A stretch of 64,000 nucleotides of DNA from Bacillus horti (GCF_030813115.1 NZ_JAUSTY010000012.1:62001-126000), one strand, 5' to 3'; positions 44,763 to 53,864 are shown, counted from the stretch's first letter. Notes: generated by a model from the sequence alone, not told the origin. Numbers and translations are program-made.

Positions 44763-44840
44763 GAGCCCTTTTCTATACATGTAAGCTGACTTTGACATGT
44801 GCCGTATGATTGTTTATAGCGTACGGGTGAAGAGGGCTTT
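44763..44840. terminator. Probable terminator between odhB and the convergent YheC/D-like gene
   Basis: GAGCCCTTTTC (44763-44773) pairs with GAAGAGGGCTT (44829-44839, G-U tolerated) around a large, partly structured loop containing ACATGT repeats; TTTTCG follows. The long loop lowers confidence. Confidence 0.5.
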
Positions 44841-44846
44841 TCGCTT

Positions 44847-45599
44847 TTACTTATATTTTTTCCTGATTATGCGCTTATTTTTAAGAATCGTTTTGTGCAT
44901 GGATTGGTCTGTGGCAAGCTTAAATAGATTATGCTTAGGGCGAGTGTTTGCTTCAATAATCCAAACATGTCCATTGCTTTGTACACCGATGTCAAAACCA
45001 AGTGTGCGTAAGCCTGGAAAGCGTTGATCTAAGGCATTAGCCGCTTCATGACAAACATTCTCTATGTCCTGGACACATTTATTTACTTTATCAGCATCAT
45101 GAGCAAATACAAAGGATAGCGCAGTTTCTAGCGATACCCCTTTCCCGCCCCTATGATAATTTGTAATAAAACGTCCAGGAGAGGCTACTCTTGCTATTTT
45201 TCCAGAAATCAGCCAGCTATTCTCAGGCTTTTGCATGTAAATTCTTAGATCAAATAATCCACCTTTATAGGATGCTAGTGGAATTCCTCGCTGAACAATA
45301 TATCTTTTATCCGTATTTATATAACGATTTGTGGTCCGGTATATGTTCCCTTTTGTTGTTACAGTTCTAGCTGCACCATGTCGAACCTCATAGCCTCCAG
45401 ACGTTTTACGTATTCGAATGATTCCTTTTCCACCCGTACCTGCTACAGGCTTAACAAAAACTGTAGGGTATGCGTCAAGCATACTACTTAAAGTTTCTTT
45501 TTCGAACCATTCTGTGCTAGGTAAATGAGGCACTAAAGAGCTTTCTGCAAGCAATGCATTGTATTTCTTCATTTTGCTGGCAACCTCTCTGACCGCCAT
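44847..45599 (-). CDS. YheC/YheD-family ATP-grasp-like protein
   Basis: A 250-residue protein with the YheC/D pattern: PTVFVKPVAGTGGKGIIRIR (ATP-grasp lysine and glycine loop), YIVQRGIPLASYKGGLFDLR, and LGFDIGVQSNGHVWIIEANT (metal-binding Asp/Glu/Asn end). In Bacillus these are endospore-coat-associated proteins of unclear chemistry; this copy is shorter than B. subtilis YheC/YheD. The ATG at 45599 has AGGGAG upstream; an in-frame ATG at 45635 has only a weak site but remains possible. Alone, between convergent odhB and a divergent-side terminator. Confidence 0.82.
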   Translation of the reverse strand: MAVREVASKMKKYNALLAESSLVPHLPSTEWFEKETLSSMLDAYPTVFVKPVAGTGGKGIIRIRKTSGGYEVRHGAARTVTTKGNIYRTTNRYINTDKRYIVQRGIPLASYKGGLFDLRIYMQKPENSWLISGKIARVASPGRFITNYHRGGKGVSLETALSFVFAHDADKVNKCVQDIENVCHEAANALDQRFPGLRTLGFDIGVQSNGHVWIIEANTRPKHNLFKLATDQSMHKTILKNKRIIRKKYK

Positions 45600-45684
45600 G
45601 TATCTCCCTACTTTCCATATCCGTTTTAATTCCATATATCATATGAGAAGGGAAAGGAGATGGAAGGGCATATTGCTATTATTT

Positions 45685-45744
45685 TAAAAAAATTGGGCTC
45701 TTTAACATCCAGAGATATACATGATGCTAAAAAAGAGCCCAATT
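45685..45744 (-). terminator. Terminator of the yihY-like gene
   Basis: AATTGGGCTCTTT (45691-45703) pairs perfectly with AAAGAGCCCAATT (45732-45744). On the minus strand a run of seven T follows the stem. Confidence 0.82.
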
Positions 45745-45757
45745 ACCCTAAAGATAT

Positions 45758-46585
45758 TTACTTTTTCTTGCTTAAAACCTCACGTGTGGCGTTGATTTCT
45801 CCCCCTAAAATAATAAGCATCCCCATTAAAAAGAGCCAAAGTAAAAGAATAATAACTCCCCCTAAGCTACCATACGTAGCTGAATAATTAGAAAAGTTGC
45901 TAATGTAGTAGGAGAAGCCTAATGAAATAAGCTGCCAGCCTATCGTAGCTACAAGTGCTCCAACCCAAACCTGACTTGGGCTCATACTCCGATTTGGAGC
46001 TACAAGATAAAGGAATGAGAAAACAATGAAGATAACAGTAAAACTTATGATCCACCGGAAAGCGTCCCAGAGCGCTAAAAATGTTTCAGACATCCCCATA
46101 AATGAAAATAAAAAGATGCCTAGGCTACGACCAAAAACAGGTAAGATTAGTGCAATTAAGATGGTTAACAGCAAGGCAAGCATAAGCATAAATGCTACCA
46201 ATCGTGCTTTAATAAAAGAACGCGATTCTTCAACATCATAGGCGTGATTTAGGGCTCTAATGACAGCATAGCTTCCATTTGATGCTGACCACATAGCTGC
46301 AATAATACTTACAGATAGCAAACCACCACGTTCTACTTCAAGAATATTACGCACATTTCGTTCAACAATCTCCATAGAATCTAATGGAATATACTGAGCG
46401 ATTAATTCTAGAACGTCCTCTGAAGCCAAAGGTGTATAAGGTAATAAGGTAAAGGTGAAAATGAGGAAAGGAAAAAGTGCTAGTAAAAAGTAATAGGAAA
46501 GCTGAGCGGCGAGATCTGGAACACGATGTGCTGAGAAGCGACGAAAAAGTTCAACGGCGAAGTTTTTTGCAGTTGTGATTGTCAT
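45758..46585 (-). CDS. YihY/BrkB-family inner membrane protein
   Basis: A membrane protein of 275 residues with about six helices. HRVPDLAAQLSYYFLLALFPF is the family hallmark, with YAVIRALNHAYDVEESRSF and GSLGGVIILLLWLFLMGMLI later. Once annotated as ribonuclease BN, the family is a membrane protein of uncertain function (possibly transport or virulence-related). GGGGAGGAAT precedes the ATG. Monocistronic. Confidence 0.88.
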   Translation of the reverse strand: MTITTAKNFAVELFRRFSAHRVPDLAAQLSYYFLLALFPFLIFTFTLLPYTPLASEDVLELIAQYIPLDSMEIVERNVRNILEVERGGLLSVSIIAAMWSASNGSYAVIRALNHAYDVEESRSFIKARLVAFMLMLALLLTILIALILPVFGRSLGIFLFSFMGMSETFLALWDAFRWIISFTVIFIVFSFLYLVAPNRSMSPSQVWVGALVATIGWQLISLGFSYYISNFSNYSATYGSLGGVIILLLWLFLMGMLIILGGEINATREVLSKKK

Positions 46586-46733
46586 ATGTGTATTCCTCCC
46601 CTTGTATTAGTATTGTTACCTGTCTGCTGGACCACTAATCTTATTTTTCCCTATTTTTCAGACTTTTAACTTGAATATACAGGCATGATCTAGGTAAGAT
46701 GATAATAATGAATTAGAAAGAGGTGTACATGAC

Positions 46734-47072
46734 ATGAAATATCAAGAAATAACAACTGTAGAGGAATGGGCAAACCTATTAGAGCAATCTATTGAAAATA
46801 AGTTATTTGTCTTTAAGCATAGTACAACATGTCCAATTAGTGCCGCAGCCTACGATGAATTTAAAAGCTACTTAGCAGAGGCAAGTTCTGACGTTACTCA
46901 TGTTTTAGTTAAAGTCATTGAATCGCGTCCAGTCTCCAATCAAATTGCAGCAGACTTGGGAGTGGAGCACCAGTCCCCTCAAGCTATTCTGATTGAAAAT
47001 AAAGAAGCAAAATGGAATGATTCTCATTGGAGAATTAAAAAGAGTAAGCTGTTAGAAGTGACTACTCTATAA
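46734..47072 (+). CDS. ytxJ: Bacilliredoxin YtxJ (BrxC), monothiol type
   Basis: A thioredoxin-fold protein of 112 residues with a single active cysteine C33 in HSTTCPIS, the monothiol motif of YtxJ. It removes bacillithiol from S-bacillithiolated proteins during oxidative recovery (family knowledge), implying a bacillithiol-producing organism. AGAGGTG lies upstream; a weak promoter (TTGAAT, 18 bases, TAAGAT at 46671-46700) precedes it. A terminator follows. Confidence 0.88.
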   Translation: MKYQEITTVEEWANLLEQSIENKLFVFKHSTTCPISAAAYDEFKSYLAEASSDVTHVLVKVIESRPVSNQIAADLGVEHQSPQAILIENKEAKWNDSHWRIKKSKLLEVTTL

Positions 47073-47126
47073 TCATATAAAAAAACAAGCTGTTTATGAA
47101 TACTTTCATGTAGCTGTCCCAAAAGT

Positions 47127-47180
47127 GCTGCTCCAATAAAGGAAATTCTATTTATTGGGGTAGCCTATTTTATTTTTATT
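47127..47180 (+). terminator. Terminator after ytxJ
   Basis: GCTGCTCCAATAAA (47127-47140) pairs with TTTATTGGGGTAGC (47151-47164) using two G-U pairs, followed by a T-rich tract. Confidence 0.78.
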
Positions 47181-47187
47181 AAATAAG

Positions 47188-47203
47188 AATAATACCTATT
47201 ATT
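47188..47203. promoter_or_regulatory. Perfect inverted repeat just upstream of the zagA -35
   Basis: AATAATA (47188-47194) and TATTATT (47197-47203) flank CC, four bases before the -35 box. It may bind a second regulator or a second Zur dimer; low complexity weakens the case. Confidence 0.35.
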
Positions 47204-47206
47204 ATG

Positions 47207-47234
47207 TTGACAAGTTAGTTTGTTTACGTATATC
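47207..47234 (+). promoter_or_regulatory. Promoter of zagA-rpmG
   Basis: A perfect -35 TTGACA (47207-47212) is followed after 16 bases by TATATC (47229-47234). The Zur-like box lies immediately downstream, over the expected transcription start. Confidence 0.65.
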
Positions 47235-47243
47235 ATGTTTATT

Positions 47244-47264
47244 AAATCATAATCATTACTATTT
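47244..47264. promoter_or_regulatory. Zur-like operator (zinc-responsive)
   Basis: AAATCATAATCATTACTATT plus one further T differs at only two positions, symmetrically placed, from the Bacillus Zur consensus AAATCGTAATNATTACGATT (plus T). It overlaps the predicted transcription start of a ZagA-type gene, as expected for zinc-dependent repression. Confidence 0.75.
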
Positions 47265-47285
47265 AAATTAAATAAGGAGGATTCT

Positions 47286-48488
47286 ATGAAGAACAATTCA
47301 AGAATTCCAGTAACGGTTCTTAGTGGTTATCTAGGAGCAGGGAAAACAACGATTCTAAATCATATTCTTACGAATAAGCAGGGGCTGAAGGTAGCTGTAA
47401 TCGTTAATGATCTAAGTGAAGTGAATATAGACGCTAATATGGTACGCCAAAATGGTGCATTATCTCGTACTGACGAAAAGCTTGTAGAAATGTCTAACGG
47501 ATGTATTTGCTGCACTCTTAGGGAGGATCTACTGCAGGAAGTCGAACGTCTCGCTCTCGATGGTCGATTTGACTATATCCTAATTGAATCTACAGGTATC
47601 GGAGAACCAATCCCCGTTGCCCAAACCTTTGTTTATCAAGATGAGGAAAATGGGATTGATCTTTCTCAATACTGTCGTTTAGATAGTATGGTGACAGTAG
47701 TAGATGCAAATCGTTTTTGGCATGATTTTTCGTCTGGTGAAAGCTTATTAGAACGAAAGCAAGCTGTAGGAGAGGAGGATACAAGAGAGGTTGTCGACTT
47801 ACTTATTGACCAAATTGAGTTCTGTGATGTCCTTATATTGAACAAGTGTGACTTAGTTGACGCCGAGGATTTAAAGGAGCTAGAAGACATTTTACGTAAG
47901 CTCCAGCCTCAAGCCAAATTAATCCGTACAACAAAAGGCATGGTAGACCCGCAGGAGATTTTGAATACAGGATTGTTCGATTTTGAACGTGTAAGTCAAT
48001 CAGCTGGATGGTTGAAAGAGCTACATACTGAGCATATTCCGGAAACGGAGGAGTATGGTATTTCTTCCTTTGTGTATCGAAAGCAAACTCCTTTCCATCC
48101 TGAAAAGCTAGCCAAATTCTTTCAAGAATGGCCGATCGATGTTGTTAGGGCAAAGGGATTGGCTTGGATCGCAAGTAGAAATGATATGGCCTGTAGCATA
48201 AGCCAGGCTGGCCCCTCCATTCAATTTGGACCTGCAGGGTATTGGGTGGCAAGTGTACCAAAGGCAGAACAGCAAGAGATATTAGCTTTGGAGCCAGAAT
48301 TAAAGGAGAATTGGCACCCGACCTGGGGGGATCGAATGACGGAGCTTGTTTTTATCGGGATTGATATGCCCAAAGAAACGATTATTACTGCTCTAGATAG
48401 CTGCTTACTTACAGAGGCGGAAATGGAATTGGACTGGTCATCCTTAACTGATCCTTTGCCTGAGTGGGTTGAGTATAATGAAGCCTAA
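47286..48488 (+). CDS. zagA: ZagA/YciC-type zinc metallochaperone GTPase (COG0523)
   Basis: A G3E-family GTPase of 400 residues. Walker A is GYLGAGKTT (about 14-22), the metal-binding motif is CICC (C73, C75, C76), and [13 protein letters not shown] and a C-terminal CobW_C domain (about 270-385) complete it. In B. subtilis the YciC/ZagA protein delivers zinc to folate biosynthesis under starvation and is Zur-controlled. The upstream Zur-like box and the downstream cysteine-free L33 gene support the same role. AAGGAGG precedes the ATG. Confidence 0.88.
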   Translation: MKNNSRIPVTVLSGYLGAGKTTILNHILTNKQGLKVAVIVNDLSEVNIDANMVRQNGALSRTDEKLVEMSNGCICCTLREDLLQEVERLALDGRFDYILIESTGIGEPIPVAQTFVYQDEENGIDLSQYCRLDSMVTVVDANRFWHDFSSGESLLERKQAVGEEDTREVVDLLIDQIEFCDVLILNKCDLVDAEDLKELEDILRKLQPQAKLIRTTKGMVDPQEILNTGLFDFERVSQSAGWLKELHTEHIPETEEYGISSFVYRKQTPFHPEKLAKFFQEWPIDVVRAKGLAWIASRNDMACSISQAGPSIQFGPAGYWVASVPKAEQQEILALEPELKENWHPTWGDRMTELVFIGIDMPKETIITALDSCLLTEAEMELDWSSLTDPLPEWVEYNEA

Positions 48489-48527
48489 ATTTTTCGATGA
48501 AGCTAAAGAGACTAGGAGGAATTAGAA

Positions 48528-48677
48528 ATGCGAGTAAATATAACGTTAGCATGTACAGAGACAGGAGATCGAAATTATATTACAACCAAAAATAAAAGAA
48601 CAAATCCTGAAAGACTAGAGCTAAAAAAATACAGTCCTCGTTTAAAAAAGCACACGATTCACCGTGAGACGAAATAA
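48528..48677 (+). CDS. rpmG: Ribosomal protein L33, zinc-independent paralog
   Basis: A 49-residue ribosomal protein, [18 protein letters not shown] at the start and HTIHRETK at the end. In zinc-binding L33 the metal is held by two CxxC pairs; here the matching positions read CTET and YSPR, so three of the four cysteines are missing (only C9 remains). Such C-minus L33 copies replace the zinc form to free zinc during starvation. AGGAGGA lies upstream, and the gene follows zagA by 39 bases, so it is probably under the same Zur-like operator. A strong terminator follows. Confidence 0.9.
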   Translation: MRVNITLACTETGDRNYITTKNKRTNPERLELKKYSPRLKKHTIHRETK

Positions 48678-48733
48678 ACAACAGCTTGTATCACTAGTAT
48701 TAGTTAATCCGAGAAATAACATTAGCTGAAAAA

Positions 48734-48771
48734 GGCGATCTCTTGCTCTAAATTAAGAGCAAGAGATCGCC
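48734..48771. terminator. Bidirectional terminator between rpmG and the anti-sigma gene
   Basis: GGCGATCTCTTGCTCT (48734-48749) pairs perfectly with AGAGCAAGAGATCGCC (48756-48771). CTTT follows on plus and CTTTTTC on minus. Confidence 0.88.
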
Positions 48772-48779
48772 CTTTAAAA

Positions 48780-49679
48780 TTAATCGTGGTCAACTATCCA
48801 TTCTGAAAAAGTAAGAGGAACCTCAAGAAGCCAGTTTCCTGAAATAGCTCCAATTTGACTAAGCTCAATACGAACAATCGTATCTAAGGGTAGCTCTTCT
48901 ATTACAGAGAGGGCAAGATGACCAGCCTCGTCTGATAAATTTATCTCTGTAAATTCCATCAAATCCTTTCCCTCCTGATCGACTAGGTAGATTCTATTGG
49001 AAGTACCGTAATTTGCTATTGAATGTATCGAAGACGCATGATTGGATAGCTGCATCTCCTGCTTATGGTTCACTGAAGCGTATTTTTCTTGTTCCTCTTC
49101 TTTTAAAGTGTAGTAGAGTTTAATACGTGATTCATCAGAATAAACCTTTTCAATGGATAGAACAATGCCTTGGTCCTCGATACTAAAAGTAGGGGAATCC
49201 CCCACTATGCTTCTAAAAAGCGGGGCTTCATCCGTCTGTATAAGCTCTTCCACAACGGCTAGATCATTATCTGTTGATGGCCCCGAGAGAGAGGAATGTA
49301 GCAGATGATATACTGTACCGTTTAAAGAGTAGCTTGATGCTATGAACAAGAGAATGAGAGCAGACAAACTAACACTGAAAGCTTTAAAATGCTTTTTGAG
49401 AAACGAAAAGCGTTTTCCCGTTACTTCAACTTGTTTCAGGGGATGGCTTTCAAGCTTATTTAAGACCGTACTAGCGAAAGAATCAGGCAAGGGAGAGGGC
49501 TGCAGGTTTAATACTTTTAGCTCATTAAGATGACGTTGAAACATAGCCTTACATCCTGGGCAATGCTTTAAATGCTCTTTAATTTCTGAAGCCTCTATTT
49601 CTCTCAGTTTCTGATCTACATTCAGGCCCTGAAGCTGATCCATATAAAGAAATAAACGTTTAGTAGGTATGCACTTCAT
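48780..49679 (-). CDS. Anti-sigma factor with zinc-finger (ZAS) domain
   Basis: A single-pass membrane protein of 299 residues. The cytoplasmic N-terminus has the H-x3-C-x2-C anti-sigma zinc motif (HLKHCPGC, about 37-44), one helix (about 98-115, AFSVSLSALILLFIASSYSL) and a DUF4179-like extracytoplasmic domain (about 130-299). It should hold the adjacent sigma factor inactive until an envelope signal. GGAGGC precedes the ATG, which lies within the last codons of the sigma gene (20-base overlap). Confidence 0.87.
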   Translation of the reverse strand: MKCIPTKRLFLYMDQLQGLNVDQKLREIEASEIKEHLKHCPGCKAMFQRHLNELKVLNLQPSPLPDSFASTVLNKLESHPLKQVEVTGKRFSFLKKHFKAFSVSLSALILLFIASSYSLNGTVYHLLHSSLSGPSTDNDLAVVEELIQTDEAPLFRSIVGDSPTFSIEDQGIVLSIEKVYSDESRIKLYYTLKEEEQEKYASVNHKQEMQLSNHASSIHSIANYGTSNRIYLVDQEGKDLMEFTEINLSDEAGHLALSVIEELPLDTIVRIELSQIGAISGNWLLEVPLTFSEWIVDHD

Positions 49680-50226
49680 TCACTTTGCCTCCTATACCAT
49701 TAGATTCTAAGATGGCTCGTAGCTTCTTTTTAGCTCGATGTAGTCTTATTCGTGTTGTACTAACAGGTATATGAAGCACTTCGCTAATTTCTTCATAGCT
49801 AAGCTCACTTGAATATCGGAGAACTAATATAATTTTGTATTTGTTAGGAAGTCGATCAATTCCCTGATTAATATGTAAAATTTCTTCTGTTCTAATAACC
49901 TGATCCTCTGGGGTTAGCGTATCCTTCAAAATATAATCATCAACATTAAGCAATGTGATATGTTTTCTTTTTCTTAATTCATCTAAACAAAGGTTAACAG
50001 AAATGCGGTAGAGCCAAGAAGCAAAGCTCCCTGTTTCATTATACTTATCAAGGCATTGATAAGCACGGATGAAGCATTCTTGAGTTAAGTCCTGAGCGTC
50101 CTGTTTATTGTAAAGCATTCTAAATAAAATAGCGTAAATTCTATTCATATATTTCTCAATAATATAGCCGTAAGCTTCCTTATCACCTTGGAGAACACGG
50201 GCTACACATTGTCTATCATCATACAT
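49660..50226 (-). CDS. ECF-family RNA polymerase sigma factor
   Basis: A 188-residue sigma-70 family protein with region 2 (about 20-90; YAILFRMLYNKQDAQDLTQE, SFASWLYRISVNLCLDELRK) and region 4 (about 125-180; LPNKYKIILVLRYSSELSYE, LHIPVSTTRIRLHRAKKKLR). It is co-transcribed with its anti-sigma partner. GGAGG lies upstream of the ATG at 50226. I see no clear autoregulated ECF -35 (AAC-type) ahead of it. Target genes unknown. Confidence 0.9.
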   Translation of the reverse strand: MYDDRQCVARVLQGDKEAYGYIIEKYMNRIYAILFRMLYNKQDAQDLTQECFIRAYQCLDKYNETGSFASWLYRISVNLCLDELRKRKHITLLNVDDYILKDTLTPEDQVIRTEEILHINQGIDRLPNKYKIILVLRYSSELSYEEISEVLHIPVSTTRIRLHRAKKKLRAILESNGIGGKVNEVHTY

Positions 50227-50580
50227 GATAAACCTCCATTTCTTACATGCGTAAGAGGTCCGTACTTTAAAGTAACGAGAGTTAGACAGTTCAGCTTTCG
50301 ATCCTAAGCATGTCCCTTTAAGCTATTATACTGAATTCATAAACAAAATACTTTGTTTATTTTCTTTCTTGTTAGGTTTTCCTTCATAGAACGAATTACA
50401 TCTAAATATAGCTAAAAAACAACAGGTTTATAGTCTTATAAAAAGAGGAAGAAGGAACAAAGAAATAATTCCTTTTTTCATTAAATTCTAATATTTGATG
50501 CAGGAAATAGTACATAAAAGTTTAATAGTAATCATAGATCAAATATTTAGAGGATGACGAGAGTTAAGAGAGGTGGAGAA
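50227..50580. other. Divergent region between the ECF sigma gene and the SLC13 gene (354 bases)
   Basis: On the sigma side it holds CTTAC-ATGC-GTAAG (50242-50255), the 12-base palindrome TACTTTAAAGTA (50263-50274) and a perfect TATAAT on the minus strand (50325-50330) without a good -35. On the other side only AT-rich DNA is seen. No gene is apparent. Confidence 0.55.
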
Positions 50581-52353
50581 GTGCTGGAACAGTGGATTGT
50601 ATTTGCAACTCTTATAGGGACTTTGGCTTTTTTTATTTGGGGAAAATGGAGATATGACATTGTCGCTGTTCTATCCCTAATTGTCATTTCAGCTACCGGT
50701 ATTATCACTACAGAGGAAGCCTTTTCTGGATTCGGTAATATTGCTGTTATTACTGTAGCTTCTGTATTAATCTTAAGTCAATCACTCATCAACTCAGGAA
50801 TTATAGATTTAATTGGGGATCAGCTATCTAAGTTTAGTAGTCATCTTGTTCTTCAATTACTCATCCTGACATCTGTTGTTACCCTTCTATCTGCTTTTAT
50901 GAACAATATAGGCGCATTAGCAATCATGCTACCCGTAGCTATTCAGTTGGCTAGGAAAACTAAGCAGCCACTTTCTAAGCTGTTAATGCCAATTGCCTTC
51001 GGCTCTTTGCTTGGGGGAATGATCACAGTTATAGGTACACCTCCTAATATTATTATATCTACATTTCGACGTGATGCAGGAGGAGCATCTTTTAGCATGT
51101 TTGATTTTTCACCTCTAGGAGTAACGATTTCCATCATAGGGATTCTATTTATATCCATAGTAGGCTATAAACTCATCCCTATTAGAAAAGGTAGAGCTAC
51201 CGTTGAAGATAGCTTTCATATCGAAGACTATTTATCAGAGGTTCTAATCGAAGCAAGCTCTCCGTTAATAAATCAGCCTCTAAAGAATGTGCAACAATTT
51301 TCTGATGGTGATTTGTGGGTGGTTGGAATTTTAAGAAACAAAGAAAAGATACCTGCCCCAAGTGCGCATGAATCCCTGCATGAAGGAGATATTTTATTGC
51401 TTAAGGCAAGCTCAAGTGAGATGAAAGGCTTTATAAATAAAGCAAAGGTTAAGCTTGTTCCCCATGGGAAAATGAATGAAAGGGAGCTTGCTTCCGACGA
51501 TATCGTTCTTGTAGAAGCTGTTATATATAGTGGTTCACAAATGGAAGGATTAACGGTAAAGGAGCTTCACCTACGCTATAAATACGGAGTAAATGTATTA
51601 GGAATTTCGAGAAAAGGAGAGCCCCTAACAAGCAGAATGAAGGATGTACCATTACAAACAGGTGATGTGTTGCTCTTACAGGGGCCAACAAGTGCTGTTC
51701 AACAGGTCATTAATGAGTTTTCATGGCTTCCTTTGCCAGAGCGTGGTCTACGAATTGGTGGTCCAAAAAAAGTCATGTTAACCATTATTATCTTCATTGG
51801 TGCGATTTTAGCTACGACATTCGGTTTGCTAAACGTAGCTGTTGCATTTACAACAGCAGCCCTAATGATGATTATATGTGGAGTTATTTCAATTAAGGAG
51901 GCCTACAAGGCGATAGAGTGGCCAATTATTATTCTTTTGGGAGCCATGCTTCCATTAGGTACAGCCTTAGAGAAGACTGGCGGAGCTGAGCTGCTTGCTC
52001 AAGCGATCATTCATTTCTCTCAGGGCTTTGGACCAGGTATTCTTATTTTAGCCCTTTTGATAGTCTGTGCCTTGCTATCTAATGTCATTAATAATGCCGC
52101 TACTGCTGTCCTATTAGCACCTATAGCGATTAGCATTGCTACTAGCCTTGGATTGTCTATTGATCCTTTTCTGATGGCTGTAGCCATTGGTAGCTCAACC
52201 TCTTTTATGACACCAATTGCCCATCAATCAAATTTACTCGTCATGGGTCCCGGAGGCTATCAATTTTCAGATTATGCTCGTCTTGGTTTGCCTCTAACGA
52301 GTATAGTTATTGCTGTCGCCTATCCTATGATTCTTTTGCTATTCCCTTTATAA
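50581..52353 (+). CDS. SLC13-family permease with two TrkA-C domains
   Basis: A membrane transporter of 590 residues: an N-terminal group of about six helices (NNIGALAIMLPVAIQLARKT, IGTPPNIIISTFRR), two cytoplasmic TrkA-C (RCK_C) domains (about 215-395) and a C-terminal helical half (SNVINNAATAVLLAPIAISI, SSTSFMTPIAHQSNLLVMGP). Such proteins carry dicarboxylates, sulfate or other anions with sodium; the substrate is not readable. The GTG at 50581 has AGGTGG just upstream; an ATG at 50554 is also in frame but poorly served. Confidence 0.87.
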   Translation: MLEQWIVFATLIGTLAFFIWGKWRYDIVAVLSLIVISATGIITTEEAFSGFGNIAVITVASVLILSQSLINSGIIDLIGDQLSKFSSHLVLQLLILTSVVTLLSAFMNNIGALAIMLPVAIQLARKTKQPLSKLLMPIAFGSLLGGMITVIGTPPNIIISTFRRDAGGASFSMFDFSPLGVTISIIGILFISIVGYKLIPIRKGRATVEDSFHIEDYLSEVLIEASSPLINQPLKNVQQFSDGDLWVVGILRNKEKIPAPSAHESLHEGDILLLKASSSEMKGFINKAKVKLVPHGKMNERELASDDIVLVEAVIYSGSQMEGLTVKELHLRYKYGVNVLGISRKGEPLTSRMKDVPLQTGDVLLLQGPTSAVQQVINEFSWLPLPERGLRIGGPKKVMLTIIIFIGAILATTFGLLNVAVAFTTAALMMIICGVISIKEAYKAIEWPIIILLGAMLPLGTALEKTGGAELLAQAIIHFSQGFGPGILILALLIVCALLSNVINNAATAVLLAPIAISIATSLGLSIDPFLMAVAIGSSTSFMTPIAHQSNLLVMGPGGYQFSDYARLGLPLTSIVIAVAYPMILLLFPL

Positions 52354-52459
52354 TATAAAGAGGAGAATTAAGCAGAATAGAAACTAGAAACTATTGATTA
52401 TGTTTTGCAAAGGAAATGGATACTATAAAATGAATGATAGATAGGGGAGTTAATGTCTA

Positions 52460-52789
52460 ATGAGTAGATATAGTGAGATGAGCAAGCTAGAGCTATATTC
52501 AGAAATGCAGAAAATGATTGGTGAAGCAAGGAAGAAGCATCAGGCAGGTTTTATTTCAGAGGCGAACATTTTAGAGCAAAAATATTACTTAGCCAAGTCA
52601 TATATGATGAATCCGCACGAAATAAATAAAGGTGGTCAATATCATGTAGCAGGGGAGCATGGTGTTTTTCATGTAAAATATCTGAACGGGGTATTTGCTT
52701 GGGGAAGATTCCCCCATTCAGAAGAGGATGAAGCTTATCCAATAGGACGATTAGAGCCTGTTACTTGTGGAACTGCGAAAAGCGAATAA
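52460..52789 (+). CDS. yfhH: YfhH family protein (DUF1811)
   Basis: A soluble 109-residue protein. MSKLELYSEMQKMIGEARKK, EANILEQKYYLAKSYMMNP and FHVKYLNGVFAWGRF match the YfhH/DUF1811 family of Bacillales, whose N-terminal half is helical and C-terminal half a small beta barrel. Function unknown. It precedes the yfhF-like gene, as in the B. subtilis yfh cluster. GGGGAG lies upstream of the ATG. Confidence 0.85.
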   Translation: MSRYSEMSKLELYSEMQKMIGEARKKHQAGFISEANILEQKYYLAKSYMMNPHEINKGGQYHVAGEHGVFHVKYLNGVFAWGRFPHSEEDEAYPIGRLEPVTCGTAKSE

Positions 52790-52839
52790 GGGTATTGAAA
52801 TATAGAAGCACAAAAGTACAGGCGAAAAGGAGGTAGATC

Positions 52840-53763
52840 ATGAAGGTAGCAATTCTTGGAGGAAGTGGATTTATAGGTACACATCTAACGGAGCATTTAC
52901 TTGCAGCGGGCCATCAGGTTCAGATATGGACTAGAGCGCCTGAAGAGTATGACCTAGATTACGATGTCGAGCTGCAGAAGTGGCCATTAGATGAGTCACG
53001 TAAGCATTTGGATATTGATGCGATTGTCAATCTTGCAGGTGAAACCATTAACCAAAGATGGACGGCAGAAGCAAAAGAGCGGATTTTGCATAGTCGAGTA
53101 GACACGACGTATCATGTTGTGCAATTAATCAAAAAGGGTTTCCTCGCACCAAAGATTATTGTTAATGGGTCAGCTGTAGGTTATTATGGGACATCGAAAA
53201 ATAAGAAGTTTAAGGAGAATGACCCTCCGCAAAACGATTTTCTATCTCAAGTAGCAGCTGCCTGGGAGAAGGTGGCAGAGCAGTTTAAAAGCTTAAATCA
53301 ACCGATACGTTTAGTTAAGCTGCGATTTGGTTTGGTGCTAGGCGATGGTGGTGCACTTCCTAAAATGGCACTTCCATATAAAATGTTTGCCGGAGGACGC
53401 GTTGGATCTGGTAAGCAGTGGGTTTCATGGATTCATGTTCATGATATTTCTAGAATGATTACTTTTGCCTTGGAGCAGGAGCAGGTAGAAGGAGTTTATA
53501 ATGCAGTAGCTCCTCATCCTGTTATGATGAACGAGCTAGGCAAAACAATTGGTCAAGCATTAAATCGCCCACATTGGCTTCCTGCTCCCTCTTTTGCTTT
53601 TCAACTAGCTTTAGGAGAAATGTCTGACCTTTTATTAAAGGGACAACATGTGTTAGCAGATAAAATTCAGCATGAAGGGTTTACATTTGCATACCCTAAG
53701 CTCCTTCCAGCACTAAAACAAAGCTTGCAGAAGAAGTCAACGCAGGAAGTGGACGATAAATAA
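52840..53763 (+). CDS. yfhF: TIGR01777-family NAD(P)-dependent epimerase, YfhF-like
   Basis: A short-chain-dehydrogenase-fold protein of 307 residues. The cofactor site is LGGSGFIGTHL (about 5-15); AIVNLAGETINQRWT, VNGSAVGYYGTSK and a C-terminal DUF1731 part (about 250-300) are hallmarks of the TIGR01777 group. Substrate unknown. AAAGGAGG precedes the ATG. Neighbouring yfhH supports the yfhF name. Confidence 0.87.
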   Translation: MKVAILGGSGFIGTHLTEHLLAAGHQVQIWTRAPEEYDLDYDVELQKWPLDESRKHLDIDAIVNLAGETINQRWTAEAKERILHSRVDTTYHVVQLIKKGFLAPKIIVNGSAVGYYGTSKNKKFKENDPPQNDFLSQVAAAWEKVAEQFKSLNQPIRLVKLRFGLVLGDGGALPKMALPYKMFAGGRVGSGKQWVSWIHVHDISRMITFALEQEQVEGVYNAVAPHPVMMNELGKTIGQALNRPHWLPAPSFAFQLALGEMSDLLLKGQHVLADKIQHEGFTFAYPKLLPALKQSLQKKSTQEVDDK

Positions 53764-53864
53764 GGCAGATGGATTGAGTTATCAACCTAGCGTGTTATAC
53801 TAATACTAGATAGATAATCATGAACTAGTTACAGGCAAAGCTTGTAAACAGAGGAGGAATGAAC

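Noticed and set aside
44797-45027. A small plus-strand frame after odhB
   Set aside because: It overlaps the terminator region and the 3' end of the leftward YheC/D-like gene in antisense, with no recognisable product.
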